A program made the position numbers and the translations under genes. From CAUUGB01 sp963544615 (lineage in GTDB: Bacteria; Patescibacteriota; Microgenomatia; UBA1400; PJMF01): a DNA stretch of 64,000 nt. A model generated the notes under the pieces. That model made no database searches. It was not told the DNA's origin and saw nothing but the letters and a program-made list of their open reading frames with translations. This document shows, one piece after another, positions 57,510 through 64,000 of this stretch (positions are counted from its first letter, which is position 1; each line of letters opens with the position of its first letter). The DNA lies in contig CAUUGB010000001.1 of assembly GCA_963544615.1 (NCBI GenBank), positions 22,442 through 86,441 on the forward strand. Reading direction: 5' to 3'.

Positions 57510-57899
57510 ATGCCAAAGAAAAAAACTGCCAAAATTCTTTTAGTTGAAGATGAAACCGAATTGCGCGATTTATATCAGTTGCTCTTAGAGGATGAAGGCT
57601 ACTTAGTAGATGCCAAAGCTGACGGTAAACAGGGGTTGCAAGCTTTAGAACAAGGTGGCTATGATTTGGTGCTTTTGGATATTATGCTGCCTTTTATTGA
57701 TGGGCTAGAAATTTTGTCACAACTGCAAAAATCTCGACTGCCGAGTAAACAAAATGTCAAATCGGTAATTTTGTTGACTAATTTAGCTCAAGATCAAACC
57801 ATTGCCAGAGCCCTGGAGTTGGGAGTGCGTGGGTATTTAATTAAATCAGACTACAACCCTGAGCAATTGCTTGAGGCTGTAGCTGGTTTTCTCACTTAA
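57510..57899 (+). CDS. Stand-alone response regulator receiver domain
   Basis: About 129 residues, receiver domain only: acidic pair ED (13-14), phospho-acceptor Asp57 in LLDIMLP, switch Thr in ILLTN and Lys in YLIKSD. No output domain, so it must act through protein contacts, as CheY-like or Spo0F-like proteins do. No kinase gene is adjacent. GAGG before ATG 57510 serves as a weak Shine-Dalgarno; GTG 57495 is an alternative start. Confidence 0.9.
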   Translation: MPKKKTAKILLVEDETELRDLYQLLLEDEGYLVDAKADGKQGLQALEQGGYDLVLLDIMLPFIDGLEILSQLQKSRLPSKQNVKSVILLTNLAQDQTIARALELGVRGYLIKSDYNPEQLLEAVAGFLT

Positions 57900-57902
57900 T
57901 TT

Positions 57903-58247
57903 TTAGTTGAGATGTTGACTGATTAATTCTTCTACCATTTGTTGCTCTTGATTGCCAATGAGTCGCTCCACTTCTTGACCATTTTTGATAAAAATAATTG
58001 AAGGCAAAACTTCCACCTTCCAGGTTGCCGCTGCTTGACCAGCTTCGTCAACATCAAGACGAGCTAAGACTACTTGTCCCTTGTTGACGTGAGGGTTTTT
58101 TTGGGAAATTTTGGCAAAAGTGGGCGCAAAGTTGCGGCAATGTCCACACCATTCGGCAGCAAAAACCATCACTATCAGTTTGTTTTGATTGTCTTTAACA
58201 AACTGGTCGATAGTTTGATTATTCAGTTGCGTAATTTGCTCAAGCAT
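57903..58247 (-). CDS. trx: Thioredoxin
   Basis: 114 residues with the active site AAEWCGHCRNFAP (Cys34, Cys37) and the cis-Pro loop VEVLPSIIFIKNG. WCGHC is the protein-disulfide-isomerase-type variant of the usual WCGPC. Being cytosolic (no signal peptide) it should act as a reductant. It overlaps the PMT gene by 8 bases. Confidence 0.93.
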   Translation of the reverse strand: MLEQITQLNNQTIDQFVKDNQNKLIVMVFAAEWCGHCRNFAPTFAKISQKNPHVNKGQVVLARLDVDEAGQAAATWKVEVLPSIIFIKNGQEVERLIGNQEQQMVEELISQHLN

Positions 58248-59481
58248 GAGCGCCTTTCTGTTTAATTTTTAACTGTTGGGGCAAAATATCTTTGATGATG
58301 GTAGCAATTACAGCCGTAATCACCCAAATGAGAGCGCTGGCAGGCAGATAATGATAAAAAAACATAATTCGCGGTGAAAAACACCAAAAAATCCAAAAAC
58401 AATAATAAGCTAAAAGTAAAAAGCTCAAATCGCGAATTTTTTGCGGGTTCCAGCGGGGGCGACACTTGGTGTTTTTTGGTATTTTCAGCTGACACCACTG
58501 CCAAGCATAGCTTCCAAGTAAAATAGTGCTGCCAATAATCCCTAAAAGTCCCACCAGCCAACCTGGATAAAAAGGACGATTAAAAAGTTGAGCTTTGGTT
58601 TGTGGGTTGTAATAAAGATAAACCGGTTTGAGTCCTAGCGGCCACTCCCAAGCTTTGCTTTGATAAGGGTGGGTAGCATTTAAGTGGAGTTGATAAGCAA
58701 AAATTTGTTGGTGTAGTTCAATAAAATGTTTGCTGGGGTGGGTGGTAAAAAGTTGAAAGTAAGAAAGCAAATATACCAGCAGGCTGACGCTGGCTAAAAA
58801 AAATCCCAGTCCTAAAATTTTACCCACACTTCTATGGCGTTTAATGCCTTCTACCCCCACTTCCCAAATGGCAATAAAAACTAGTAAGTAAATCCCACTC
58901 CATTTGCTGCTAATTGCCAAACCGCAGGTGAGCGCTAAAGGCACCAGCCAGCGCCGGGCATGGTTTTCTTGTAAATATAAATAGTAGATAAGCACCCCAG
59001 CAGTCATAAAAAAAGTGACAAAAATATCGTTCATGGCAATGCGAGATTGAGCAATGCTCAAGCCATCAATGGCAGCTAGTCCGGTGGCTAAAAGGGCGGC
59101 CCAGTGATATTTGGGGCAGATAATTCTTGTTAATACATAAATTAAAATCAACAGTAAACTCCCAAATAAAGCCGAAGCAGCTCGCCAAGCGAAACTATTA
59201 TCACCAAAAAATAAAATACTGGCAGCTTGGAATAGTTTGGCTAGAGGGGGATGGAGCCAATCAATAAAAGTGCCGCTTTGAATTTCATCCCTCAGTTCAC
59301 TATGATGCCATTCATAAGCACGCTGGTCATATTTGGCAATCATTTTGGCGGTAGGTACATGATATACCTCGTCAAAATAATAATCTTTAATTTTATCGAG
59401 TTGATAAAAACGCAGTCCGATGCCAGTCAGCAAAATGAGGGCTAAAAGCAGATAGTGCCACCAGCAATAAGTTAATTTCAT
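58240..59481 (-). CDS. PMT-family protein mannosyltransferase-like glycosyltransferase
   Basis: About ten or eleven membrane helices; the catalytic Asp-Glu pair is in YYFDEVYHVPTAKM (Asp37, Glu38), followed by WLHPPLAKLFQA, the pattern of dolichyl-phosphate-mannose protein mannosyltransferases. In bacteria it would O-glycosylate secreted proteins using a polyprenyl-phosphate sugar. Leaderless promoter upstream; coupled with thioredoxin. Confidence 0.9.
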   Translation of the reverse strand: MKLTYCWWHYLLLALILLTGIGLRFYQLDKIKDYYFDEVYHVPTAKMIAKYDQRAYEWHHSELRDEIQSGTFIDWLHPPLAKLFQAASILFFGDNSFAWRAASALFGSLLLILIYVLTRIICPKYHWAALLATGLAAIDGLSIAQSRIAMNDIFVTFFMTAGVLIYYLYLQENHARRWLVPLALTCGLAISSKWSGIYLLVFIAIWEVGVEGIKRHRSVGKILGLGFFLASVSLLVYLLSYFQLFTTHPSKHFIELHQQIFAYQLHLNATHPYQSKAWEWPLGLKPVYLYYNPQTKAQLFNRPFYPGWLVGLLGIIGSTILLGSYAWQWCQLKIPKNTKCRPRWNPQKIRDLSFLLLAYYCFWIFWCFSPRIMFFYHYLPASALIWVITAVIATIIKDILPQQLKIKQKGAHA

Positions 59482-59488
59482 TAAAGTT

Positions 59489-59494
59489 ATTATA
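59489..59494 (-). promoter_or_regulatory. Leaderless-type -10 box for the PMT gene
   Basis: TATAAT on the minus strand, 7 bases before ATG 59481. Confidence 0.65.
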
Positions 59495-59619
59495 ACGCAA
59501 GTGGAGTTATTTACGGCTGGTTTTCTCCAAGTATTGCAGCCATTGGTTGTCCCCGTATACAGTGGGGATTAAATGTCCCTGTTGGGTAATCCTGAAATTA
59601 TGCTTGAAGTTAATTATTG

Positions 59620-59694
59620 ATGAGTGGTGGTGATATGGCTATGCTTGCGGTGATGGCGCTTGTTGCTTGGAGTTATCTATTATTTAAAGATTAA
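59620..59694 (+). CDS. Possible 24-aa membrane peptide
   Basis: A short frame coding MSGGD, then a hydrophobic stretch (MAMLAVMALVAWSYLLF) and KD. It would be a single-helix peptide. No Shine-Dalgarno or clear promoter, so support is weak. The remainder of the gap 59482-59750 shows nothing I can name. Confidence 0.2.
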   Translation: MSGGDMAMLAVMALVAWSYLLFKD

Positions 59695-59750
59695 TTCTCT
59701 CCCAGAGAACTCATGCAGTTATTGTAATCACTTTGTAATGTTAAACTTTT

Positions 59751-60473
59751 ATGATTGCTGTTATGGATAGTCGTGTGGCAGTGGTGGTACTCTCAAGTTT
59801 ACTACTGCTTTTTTTAAGTGGTCAACAACAAGAAAAAGCTAGAGATAGAGTGGCGGCCGCAGCCTTGCCCACCATGCAGCCGCAAAATCAGTCGGTAGCT
59901 GACAATAAATTAAAGTCAGATTTATCCTCGGCGCCAATTGAGCGTGAACTAGCGCAAGTTGATGAGCGCTTGCAAGTGCAAGAAGCTTTAGGACAAAAGC
60001 TGCGCGCTGACCTGCGTGAGTTAGAAAACAACTGGGCGTTTAGCAGTTTTGATGATGAACAATTGTGGCAGCGATTTTTAGCTTGGTGGCAAGAGAAGTC
60101 AGCTGTTTCTTTAGCGTCACTCACTACTTTAATGGATGAGCATGGTTACCTGCATTGGTCTTGGCCGCAAGTGTTTCACGAGCAGGTGGAATTTACCTCT
60201 GCCATAGTTGATGAAGCCTTAGTGACAGCCCAACTGCAATTAGGTGATGATAGTGCCGGCAAGTTAGTTATTCCTGCCGGTAGTCAACAAGTCTCATATA
60301 GGTTTGCGCAGCCGCGCCACTTGCCACCTTTAGTATTTTTAACTCAAGAAAGTAGTAGTCCAGTGGTGCCGGTGATGCTACAAACAGTCAGTGAGAGTGG
60401 TTTTGTACTGAGCTTACCTCAGGCAGTTGATTATCCGGTAGTGATTAATTGGTTAGCGATGGAAACGTTTTAA
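59751..60473 (+). CDS. Secreted or membrane-anchored protein, 240 aa, unknown
   Basis: An N-terminal hydrophobic helix (about 4-22), a charged linker and coiled coil (about 55-90, ERELAQVDERLQVQEALGQKL), then a beta-rich C-terminal domain of about 110 residues (HWSWPQVFHEQVEFTSAIVDEA onward, cited as HWSWPQVFHEQVEF). The family is not recognised. It converges with lepA, overlapping by 4 bases. The start could also be ATG 59763. Confidence 0.72.
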   Translation: MIAVMDSRVAVVVLSSLLLLFLSGQQQEKARDRVAAAALPTMQPQNQSVADNKLKSDLSSAPIERELAQVDERLQVQEALGQKLRADLRELENNWAFSSFDDEQLWQRFLAWWQEKSAVSLASLTTLMDEHGYLHWSWPQVFHEQVEFTSAIVDEALVTAQLQLGDDSAGKLVIPAGSQQVSYRFAQPRHLPPLVFLTQESSSPVVPVMLQTVSESGFVLSLPQAVDYPVVINWLAMETF

Positions 60474-62281
60474 TTTTTGAGCAGTGTTAAAAATACTTCT
60501 TGTGGGAGCGAGACTTTGCCAAATTGTTTCATTCTCTTTTTACCTTGAGCTTGTTTTTTGAGTAATTTTTGTCTTCTGGTGACATCACCCCCATAAAGTT
60601 TGGCAGTTACATCTTTGCGCCAAGCTTTAATGGTTTCTCGGGCAATTATTTTGCCACCCACCGCAGCCTGAATGGGAATTTCAAACATTTGTCGGGGCAC
60701 CACTTGTTTGAGTTTGGCAACTACCTCTCGTCCTTTACTTTCTGCCTGTTGTGAGAGGGTAATAAAAGAGAGTGCCTCAACTGCTTCACCTGCTAAAAGC
60801 ACCCTCACTTTTACCGCGTCAACTGGCGCATAACCTGCCAGGGTGTATTCTAAAGAGGCAAAACCGGAGCTAATTGATTTGAGTTGGTCGTGAAAGTTAG
60901 TAATTAATTCTGCTAAAGGTAGTTGAAAGGTAATTTTCAAACTACCCGATAAATAAACACTTTCTTTAAGCACACCGCGTCTTTGCCTAGTGAATTGAAT
61001 AATACTAGCACCATATTTTTCGGGGGTAAAAATTTGTAAATCAACTATGGGTTCTTCAATTAAACTTAAAGTGCTCGGGTCGGGAAAGTCAGCGGGAGAG
61101 TTGATTTGTAGTACTCGATTGTCTTTGGTAGTTAAACGATAGTCAACTGTGGGAGCGGTGGCAATTAAATCTAAATCAAATTCTACTTTTAATCTTTCTA
61201 AAACAATTTGTGCGTGCAGTATACCTAAAAAGCCCACCTTAAAACCTGAGCCTAAAGCATTAGAATGTGTGGGGCTAAAAGTTAAGGCAGCGTCATGATA
61301 GGAAAGTTTAGTAATGCTGTCTTGCAGTTCGCTAAATAAATCTGCATCAATGGGATAAACTTCCATAAAAATTACTCCTTGGATCGGTTTGAAACCGGGT
61401 AGTGGGGTAAAATTTGGCTGTGGAGGAAAACTGGTAAAAGTATCTCCAATCGCCAGTTGGCGAATATCTTTAAGACCGGTACAAATATAACCCACTTCGC
61501 CACTTTGAAGTTGCTCGAGAGGTTGCATTTCTGGAGTAAAACAACCCAGCTCTAGGGGTTGGCAAGTTTGTTTGGTATTGGCAAAAAAAAGTTTCTCATT
61601 TTTAGTAATCTTGCCTTGATATAAACGTACATAAGCTACCGCCCCACGATGTTTATCGTAAGTGGCCGTAATAATAGTGCCACGGGGAAAGCTTGATTGA
61701 GAGTGAACTTGGGGAGGGGGAATTTTTTTCACGATTGCTTCTAAAATGTATTTCACTCCTTGACCAGTTTTTGCAGAAGTTAAAATTATCTCCTTTGGTT
61801 CAAAGCCAAAAGCATCCATGAGCTCTAAAGTGGTTTTTTCACAATCAGCTATCGCTAAATCAATTTTGTTAATTACAGGAATAATTTTTAAACCAACGTC
61901 TTTAGCTTTGTAATAATTAGCCAGTGTTTGGGCTTGAACTCCTTGAGTGGCGTCAACTACCAAGAGTGCGCCTTCACAGGCTGCTAGAGAGCGAGAAACT
62001 TCGTAAGAAAAATCCACATGTCCGGGAGTGTCAATTAAATTGAGTTGATACTCGCCATAATTTAAGCGTACCGGTGCTAGTTTAATGGTAATCCCTCGCT
62101 GTTTTTCAATCGGGTTAGAATCCATCACTCTGAGTTTAATTTTTTGCCGGCTGAGTGCTCCGGTAGCTTCTAAAAGTCGGTCAGTTAAAGTAGTTTTACC
62201 GTGATCAATGTGAGCAATAATAGAAAAATTGCGAATTTTAGCAGAGTTACTGGGTGATGAGCAGTCAACAGGATGGTTCAT
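60470..62281 (-). CDS. lepA: Elongation factor 4 (LepA)
   Basis: Translational GTPase that acts on stalled or initiating ribosomes. G motifs IAHIDHGKTTLTDRL, DTPGHVDFSYEVSRSL and INKIDLA are followed by the LepA-specific EF-G-like domains and the C-terminal RRQKLLKKQAQGKKRMKQFG region. 603 residues, normal. No clear Shine-Dalgarno; it starts about 75 bases after rpsT ends and may be co-transcribed with it. Confidence 0.96.
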   Translation of the reverse strand: MNHPVDCSSPSNSAKIRNFSIIAHIDHGKTTLTDRLLEATGALSRQKIKLRVMDSNPIEKQRGITIKLAPVRLNYGEYQLNLIDTPGHVDFSYEVSRSLAACEGALLVVDATQGVQAQTLANYYKAKDVGLKIIPVINKIDLAIADCEKTTLELMDAFGFEPKEIILTSAKTGQGVKYILEAIVKKIPPPQVHSQSSFPRGTIITATYDKHRGAVAYVRLYQGKITKNEKLFFANTKQTCQPLELGCFTPEMQPLEQLQSGEVGYICTGLKDIRQLAIGDTFTSFPPQPNFTPLPGFKPIQGVIFMEVYPIDADLFSELQDSITKLSYHDAALTFSPTHSNALGSGFKVGFLGILHAQIVLERLKVEFDLDLIATAPTVDYRLTTKDNRVLQINSPADFPDPSTLSLIEEPIVDLQIFTPEKYGASIIQFTRQRRGVLKESVYLSGSLKITFQLPLAELITNFHDQLKSISSGFASLEYTLAGYAPVDAVKVRVLLAGEAVEALSFITLSQQAESKGREVVAKLKQVVPRQMFEIPIQAAVGGKIIARETIKAWRKDVTAKLYGGDVTRRQKLLKKQAQGKKRMKQFGKVSLPQEVFLTLLKN

Positions 62282-62355
62282 AAAATATTAGCTGCCAGCA
62301 ACATCACTTGCTCTAACTATTTTATGGGTGAGGCAGTCACCCTTGTTTTAAGCAA

Positions 62356-62601
62356 TTATTTACTAGCTTTTTTAGTGAGTTTAGCTAACTGCGATTTCAT
62401 TCGCGCGGCTTTATTTTTATGGAGTAAGTTTTTTTTGACTGCCTTATCAATTGCAGAGACGGCAGCGGGTAAATCAGCCTTATTTAGCGATTTTTTTACT
62501 TTGTCGGTATAAGTTTTGACTCTTTGGCGCACTCTGCCATTGATAATTTGTTTTTTTGCACTTGAGCGCAAAGTTTTTTTAGCGTTTTTCAAAAGTGGCA
62601 T
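62356..62601 (-). CDS. rpsT: 30S ribosomal protein bS20
   Basis: 81 residues, very basic, helical: LLKNAKKTLRSSAKKQIINGRVRQRVKTY followed by the AIDKAVKKNLLHKNKAARMKSQLAK helix pair (cited as KNLLHKNKAARMKS). Binds 16S rRNA early in 30S assembly. It has a leader with AAGGA about 8 bases before the ATG and an extended -10 promoter. Confidence 0.95.
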   Translation of the reverse strand: MPLLKNAKKTLRSSAKKQIINGRVRQRVKTYTDKVKKSLNKADLPAAVSAIDKAVKKNLLHKNKAARMKSQLAKLTKKASK

Positions 62602-62626
62602 AAGTTAGTTCCTTATTCAAGCAAGT

Positions 62627-62635
62627 ATTATATCA
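62627..62635 (-). promoter_or_regulatory. Extended -10 promoter of rpsT
   Basis: TGATATAAT on the minus strand; leader of about 20 bases with a Shine-Dalgarno. Confidence 0.7.
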
Positions 62636-62757
62636 TAAGGAGCATGGAGATTAGGCTACTTCAAGCTGCTCTCAACTTTGCAGCGTTGTTATCTTTGCTG
62701 ACTCGCCTTTTAATTAACCATGGAATGTTTGAGGTGACGTTCTGCCTGCACACCAGA

Positions 62758-62786
62758 TTGCAGGATCAGATTGCTCATGATATAAT
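62758..62786 (+). promoter_or_regulatory. Promoter of rpsA
   Basis: TTGCAG (62758-62763), 17 bases, TATAAT (62781-62786) preceded by TGA. Leader of about 25 bases containing AAAGGAG. Confidence 0.75.
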
Positions 62787-62816
62787 CGCCCTCTATTGAA
62801 AGGAGATTGCAGCAAT

Positions 62817-63908
62817 ATGGCGCAAATGAGTAAAATGGCTGAGTTACTAGCCAAAAATCAAAGAAAAATAGTTAATCCTAAAGTTGATTCTCAGGTTGAA
62901 GGAGTCATTGTGAGTAAAGGAGCCAAATCTTTGGTTGTAGATATTGGTGCTAAGACTGAAGGTTTAATTATTGGTAAAGAATTTGAGTTAGCTAAAGAAT
63001 ATATTGCTAATTTAAGTGTTGGCCAAACAATTAGTGTAGTGGTGATAGATAGTGAAAGTAATAAAAATCAAATTTTACTTTCTTTGCGTCAGGCAGCTAA
63101 TAAGCAAAAATGGGACTTCTTTTATCAAGCCTTACAAACTGGAGAAATTTTAGAAGTTAAAGGAGTAGAAATAAACAAAGGTGGTTTAATTGTTTTAATC
63201 AACGGCATTCGCGGTTTTATTCCCTCATCACAATTTGGCAAACAATATTTAGGTAGATTGCCTAAATTGCGTGGCGAGACAATCAAGGTGAAAACTATAG
63301 AAGTAGAACATGAAAAAAATCGTCTGATTTTTAGCGAAAAATATGTATCTGAAGAAAAGGAATTAGCCCAAAAAGCAGCAGCGATGAAAGCGGTGAAGGC
63401 TGGTGATGTTTATGAAGGAGTAGTTTCTGGAGTAATGAATTTTGGGCTTTTTATTACTGCCGAAGTGCCAGTAAATGACAAAGGTGAAATTGGTTTGGTA
63501 GAGGGTTTGGTGCACATTAGTGAAATTTCTTGGGAAAAAGTTACTCATCCGAGTAATTATTATCAGCTTGGTGATAGACTTAAAGTAAAAGTTATCGACG
63601 CTGACCCAGAACACGAAAAGCTTAATCTTTCTATTAAACAATTAACTCAAGATCCTTGGCTCACCATAGAAAAACGTTATCCAGTTGGTTCGGTGGTTTC
63701 GGGGGTGGTCTCTCGTATTGAACAGTTTGGTATTTTTGTGAATGTGGAATCCGGAGTTGATGGTTTAATTCATAACAGCAAGCTTGAGAGTGACCAGCAA
63801 TTGAAAAAAGGTGACAAGATTTCTGTCAATATTGAAAGCATTGATCAAGAAAACAAACGGATGAGCTTAACTTTGGTGACCAACCAATTGCCCGTGGATT
63901 ATAAATAA
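62817..63908 (+). CDS. rpsA: Ribosomal protein S1-like, four S1 domains
   Basis: 363 residues with four S1 RNA-binding repeats (about 23-95, 103-172, 190-275, 285-355). The third and fourth carry the canonical GxVxxxxxFGxFV pattern (VYEGVVSGVMNFGLFI, VVSGVVSRIEQFGIFV). Enterobacterial S1 has six domains; shorter forms are common in Gram-positive and CPR bacteria. It binds mRNA at the ribosome. ATG 62817 is used; TTG 62796 lies in the leader before the Shine-Dalgarno. Confidence 0.93.
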   Translation: MAQMSKMAELLAKNQRKIVNPKVDSQVEGVIVSKGAKSLVVDIGAKTEGLIIGKEFELAKEYIANLSVGQTISVVVIDSESNKNQILLSLRQAANKQKWDFFYQALQTGEILEVKGVEINKGGLIVLINGIRGFIPSSQFGKQYLGRLPKLRGETIKVKTIEVEHEKNRLIFSEKYVSEEKELAQKAAAMKAVKAGDVYEGVVSGVMNFGLFITAEVPVNDKGEIGLVEGLVHISEISWEKVTHPSNYYQLGDRLKVKVIDADPEHEKLNLSIKQLTQDPWLTIEKRYPVGSVVSGVVSRIEQFGIFVNVESGVDGLIHNSKLESDQQLKKGDKISVNIESIDQENKRMSLTLVTNQLPVDYK

Positions 63909-63928
63909 AATAGTTTCAGAAAGGGTTT

Positions 63929-64000
63929 ATGTCGAAACAGCGCATGATTGTGACCGATGACCAATTGTTGATTGATATGGATTTACTCTTTAATGCCATT
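63929..64000 (+). CDS. Start of a further gene (3' end outside window)
   Basis: Only 24 codons are visible (MSKQRMIVTDDQLLIDMDLL onward), with AGAAAGGG about 4 bases before the ATG and only 20 bases after rpsA, so it is probably in the same operon. Too little sequence to name it. Confidence 0.6.
   Translation, partial: MSKQRMIVTDDQLLIDMDLLFNAI

Noticed and set aside
1..64000. CRISPR arrays, insertion sequences, integrases, prophage genes
   Set aside because: No short repeat-spacer pattern, transposase, recombinase or phage structural gene was recognised on either strand.

Overview
The window looks like a chromosomal segment from a Candidate Phyla Radiation (Patescibacteria) bacterium, most likely a Microgenomates-type lineage. 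That is an inference from gene content. The genes are compact and often overlap by 1 to 8 bases. Prepilins, Cys-rich secreted proteins and membrane proteins of no known family are mixed with core housekeeping genes. There is a single-membrane, Gram-positive-like surface kit: a sortase, FtsEX with a coiled-coil hydrolase, SpoIID, C39-like and CAP proteins. The standard genetic code is used (TGA is a stop). No CRISPR array, insertion sequence or prophage was seen.

Layout. 1-8.9 kb: dnaG (5' truncated), a UbiA prenyltransferase, a sensor kinase, a SpoIID protein, then an unusual GC-richer block (a DHH-like protein facing an antitoxin-like XRE regulator) and a HIT protein. 8.9-10.8 kb: tRNA-Arg(GCG) and a secreted HExxH protein ending in an LPGTG sorting signal. 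11-25.5 kb: a surface and pilus region with a membrane-anchored protein, a 1848-residue Cys-rich secreted protein, an acyl-adenylating ligase, a membrane protein with a permuted papain-like domain, and five prepilins in two converging groups. 25.6-31.9 kb: a 7TM protein plus ATP-grasp/peptidase fusion, a phosphoesterase, gpsA, a short Cys-rich peptide in front of a HExxH protein, and dus. 31.9-40.5 kb: a GT2, a WecA-like transferase and several unknown proteins. 40.5-52.3 kb: a PilM/baseplate-J-like protein, sortase, ruvX, CAP protein, RNase Y, the FtsEX-C39 operon, a cytidylate-kinase-like protein, tpiA and a Ca/Na exchanger. 52.3-64 kb: secG, a solute-binding protein, prmC, nnrD, RNase J, a response regulator, thioredoxin, a PMT, lepA, rpsT, rpsA and the start of a further gene.

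How genes are expressed. Most first genes of transcription units carry TATAAT-like -10 boxes 5 to 8 bases (usually 6) before the start codon, so their mRNAs should be leaderless. A smaller set has leaders with strong Shine-Dalgarno sequences and often its own intrinsic terminator: the DHH-like gene, the LPGTG protein, the first prepilin, the Cys-rich peptide, the 100-residue protein at 38.2 kb, rpsT and rpsA. Two of these share a nearly identical promoter with a common TATCCTATAT spacer.

The most interesting candidate systems are: (i) the 37-residue Cys/Gly-rich peptide, an attenuator-like hairpin and a cytosolic metallopeptidase-like gene at 29.95-30.86 kb, laid out like a peptide natural-product locus; (ii) FtsEX with a C39-type papain-fold effector, and a second, SpoIID-bearing protein with the same kind of coiled coil; (iii) a sortase and an LPGTG-anchored putative metalloprotease; (iv) the paired promoters at 7.8 and 38.2 kb.
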